From contig CALGZO010000303.1 in assembly GCA_937934465.1 (NCBI GenBank), positions 1 to 5,227 on the forward strand: a stretch of DNA of 5,227 bases, given 5' to 3'. The notes beneath the pieces were generated by a model. The model had not been told where the DNA came from. It searched no databases and was given only the letters and a program-made list of their open reading frames with translations. This document shows, piece by piece, positions 5,041-5,227 of this stretch. Source of the DNA: an uncultured Fimbriimonadales bacterium (GTDB lineage Bacteria > Armatimonadota > Fimbriimonadia > Fimbriimonadales > GBS-DC). Numbering within the stretch: the first letter of the stretch is position 1; every line of letters starts with the position of its first letter. A program made the position numbers and the translations under genes.

Positions 5041-5065
5041 AGCGCGCAGAAAGGAGATAGCAGAT

Positions 5066-5227
5066 ATGACTGAATACGAATACAACGATGACTATCGAGC
5101 GTTCGCTGAGGCATTGCCGCCCCGTGTTCGCCGCGAGGCGTTCATTCGCCTCACCGACGAATGGCTGCTGTGGGCCGGCCTGGACTGGCCGGAGGTGAGC
5201 GACCTAGATCGGCGGGCCGCGTTCCGG
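5066..5227 (+). CDS. Unrecognised protein, 5' part only
   Basis: The frame opens at ATG 5066, with AAGGAG 9 nt upstream and a strong promoter. It stays open for all 54 remaining codons. The visible part begins MTEYEYNDDYRAFAEALPPR, with an acidic, Tyr-rich N terminus. The following segment (about 21-54) looks helical and is Trp-rich (three Trp in DEWLLWAGLDWPEV). No family is recognised from this fragment. Position after a palindromic operator suggests a regulated gene, possibly a regulator controlling itself, but no helix-turn-helix can be judged from the part present. Confidence 0.75.
   Translation, partial: MTEYEYNDDYRAFAEALPPRVRREAFIRLTDEWLLWAGLDWPEVSDLDRRAAFR

Noticed and set aside
4662..5114. 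Pro/Arg/Gly-rich reading frames on both strands across the heptamer repeat
   Set aside because: Low complexity in every frame, caused by the repeat; they also run over the operator and promoter of the next gene.

Overview
The window looks like part of a tailed double-stranded DNA phage or prophage. Its anchor is a large terminase subunit (ATPase plus RNase H-like nuclease), next to a phage-type DNA polymerase sliding clamp and several small unassigned genes. Coding DNA is GC-rich. Consensus TTGACA/TATAAT-type promoters and strong Shine-Dalgarno (SD) sequences indicate a bacterial host with a standard sigma-70-like factor. The host lineage cannot be fixed from this sequence. A GC-rich heptamer-like repeat and the DUF2227-type protein would fit Chloroflexota, cyanobacteria or relatives, but that is a guess.

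Leftward (minus-strand) block, 1-4202. Read in transcription order it has the beta clamp (4202-3087), a symmetric rho-independent terminator (3040-3069), and a roughly 400 bp AT-richer non-coding region with two near-identical 75 bp direct repeats. An apparent operon follows: a DUF2227-like metal-binding membrane protein (2643-2191), the terminase large subunit (2175-817), a small CxxC membrane protein (859-542) and an unrecognised gene that leaves the window (532-1). The last four are packed tightly: a 15 nt gap, then a 43 nt overlap, then an SD overlapping the previous stop codon. This suggests one transcript with translational coupling.

Rightward (plus-strand) block, 4311-5227. A 108 bp divergent promoter region separates the clamp from a 113-residue SWIM zinc-finger protein (4311-4652), which has a consensus promoter. 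Next comes a 413 bp non-coding stretch holding a degenerate CCCGTCG-type repeat, a G-quadruplex-capable tract on the minus strand, a perfect 12 bp inverted repeat that looks like an operator, and a second strong promoter. That promoter drives a gene starting at 5066 that runs off the window.

How the parts may work together: the terminase packages DNA and the clamp supports phage replication. The two non-coding regions carry most of the unexplained structure: the repeat pair upstream of the packaging genes, and the operator-like palindrome upstream of the 5066 gene. No terminase small subunit, portal, capsid, polymerase or integrase gene is visible here, so phage type and lifestyle stay open.
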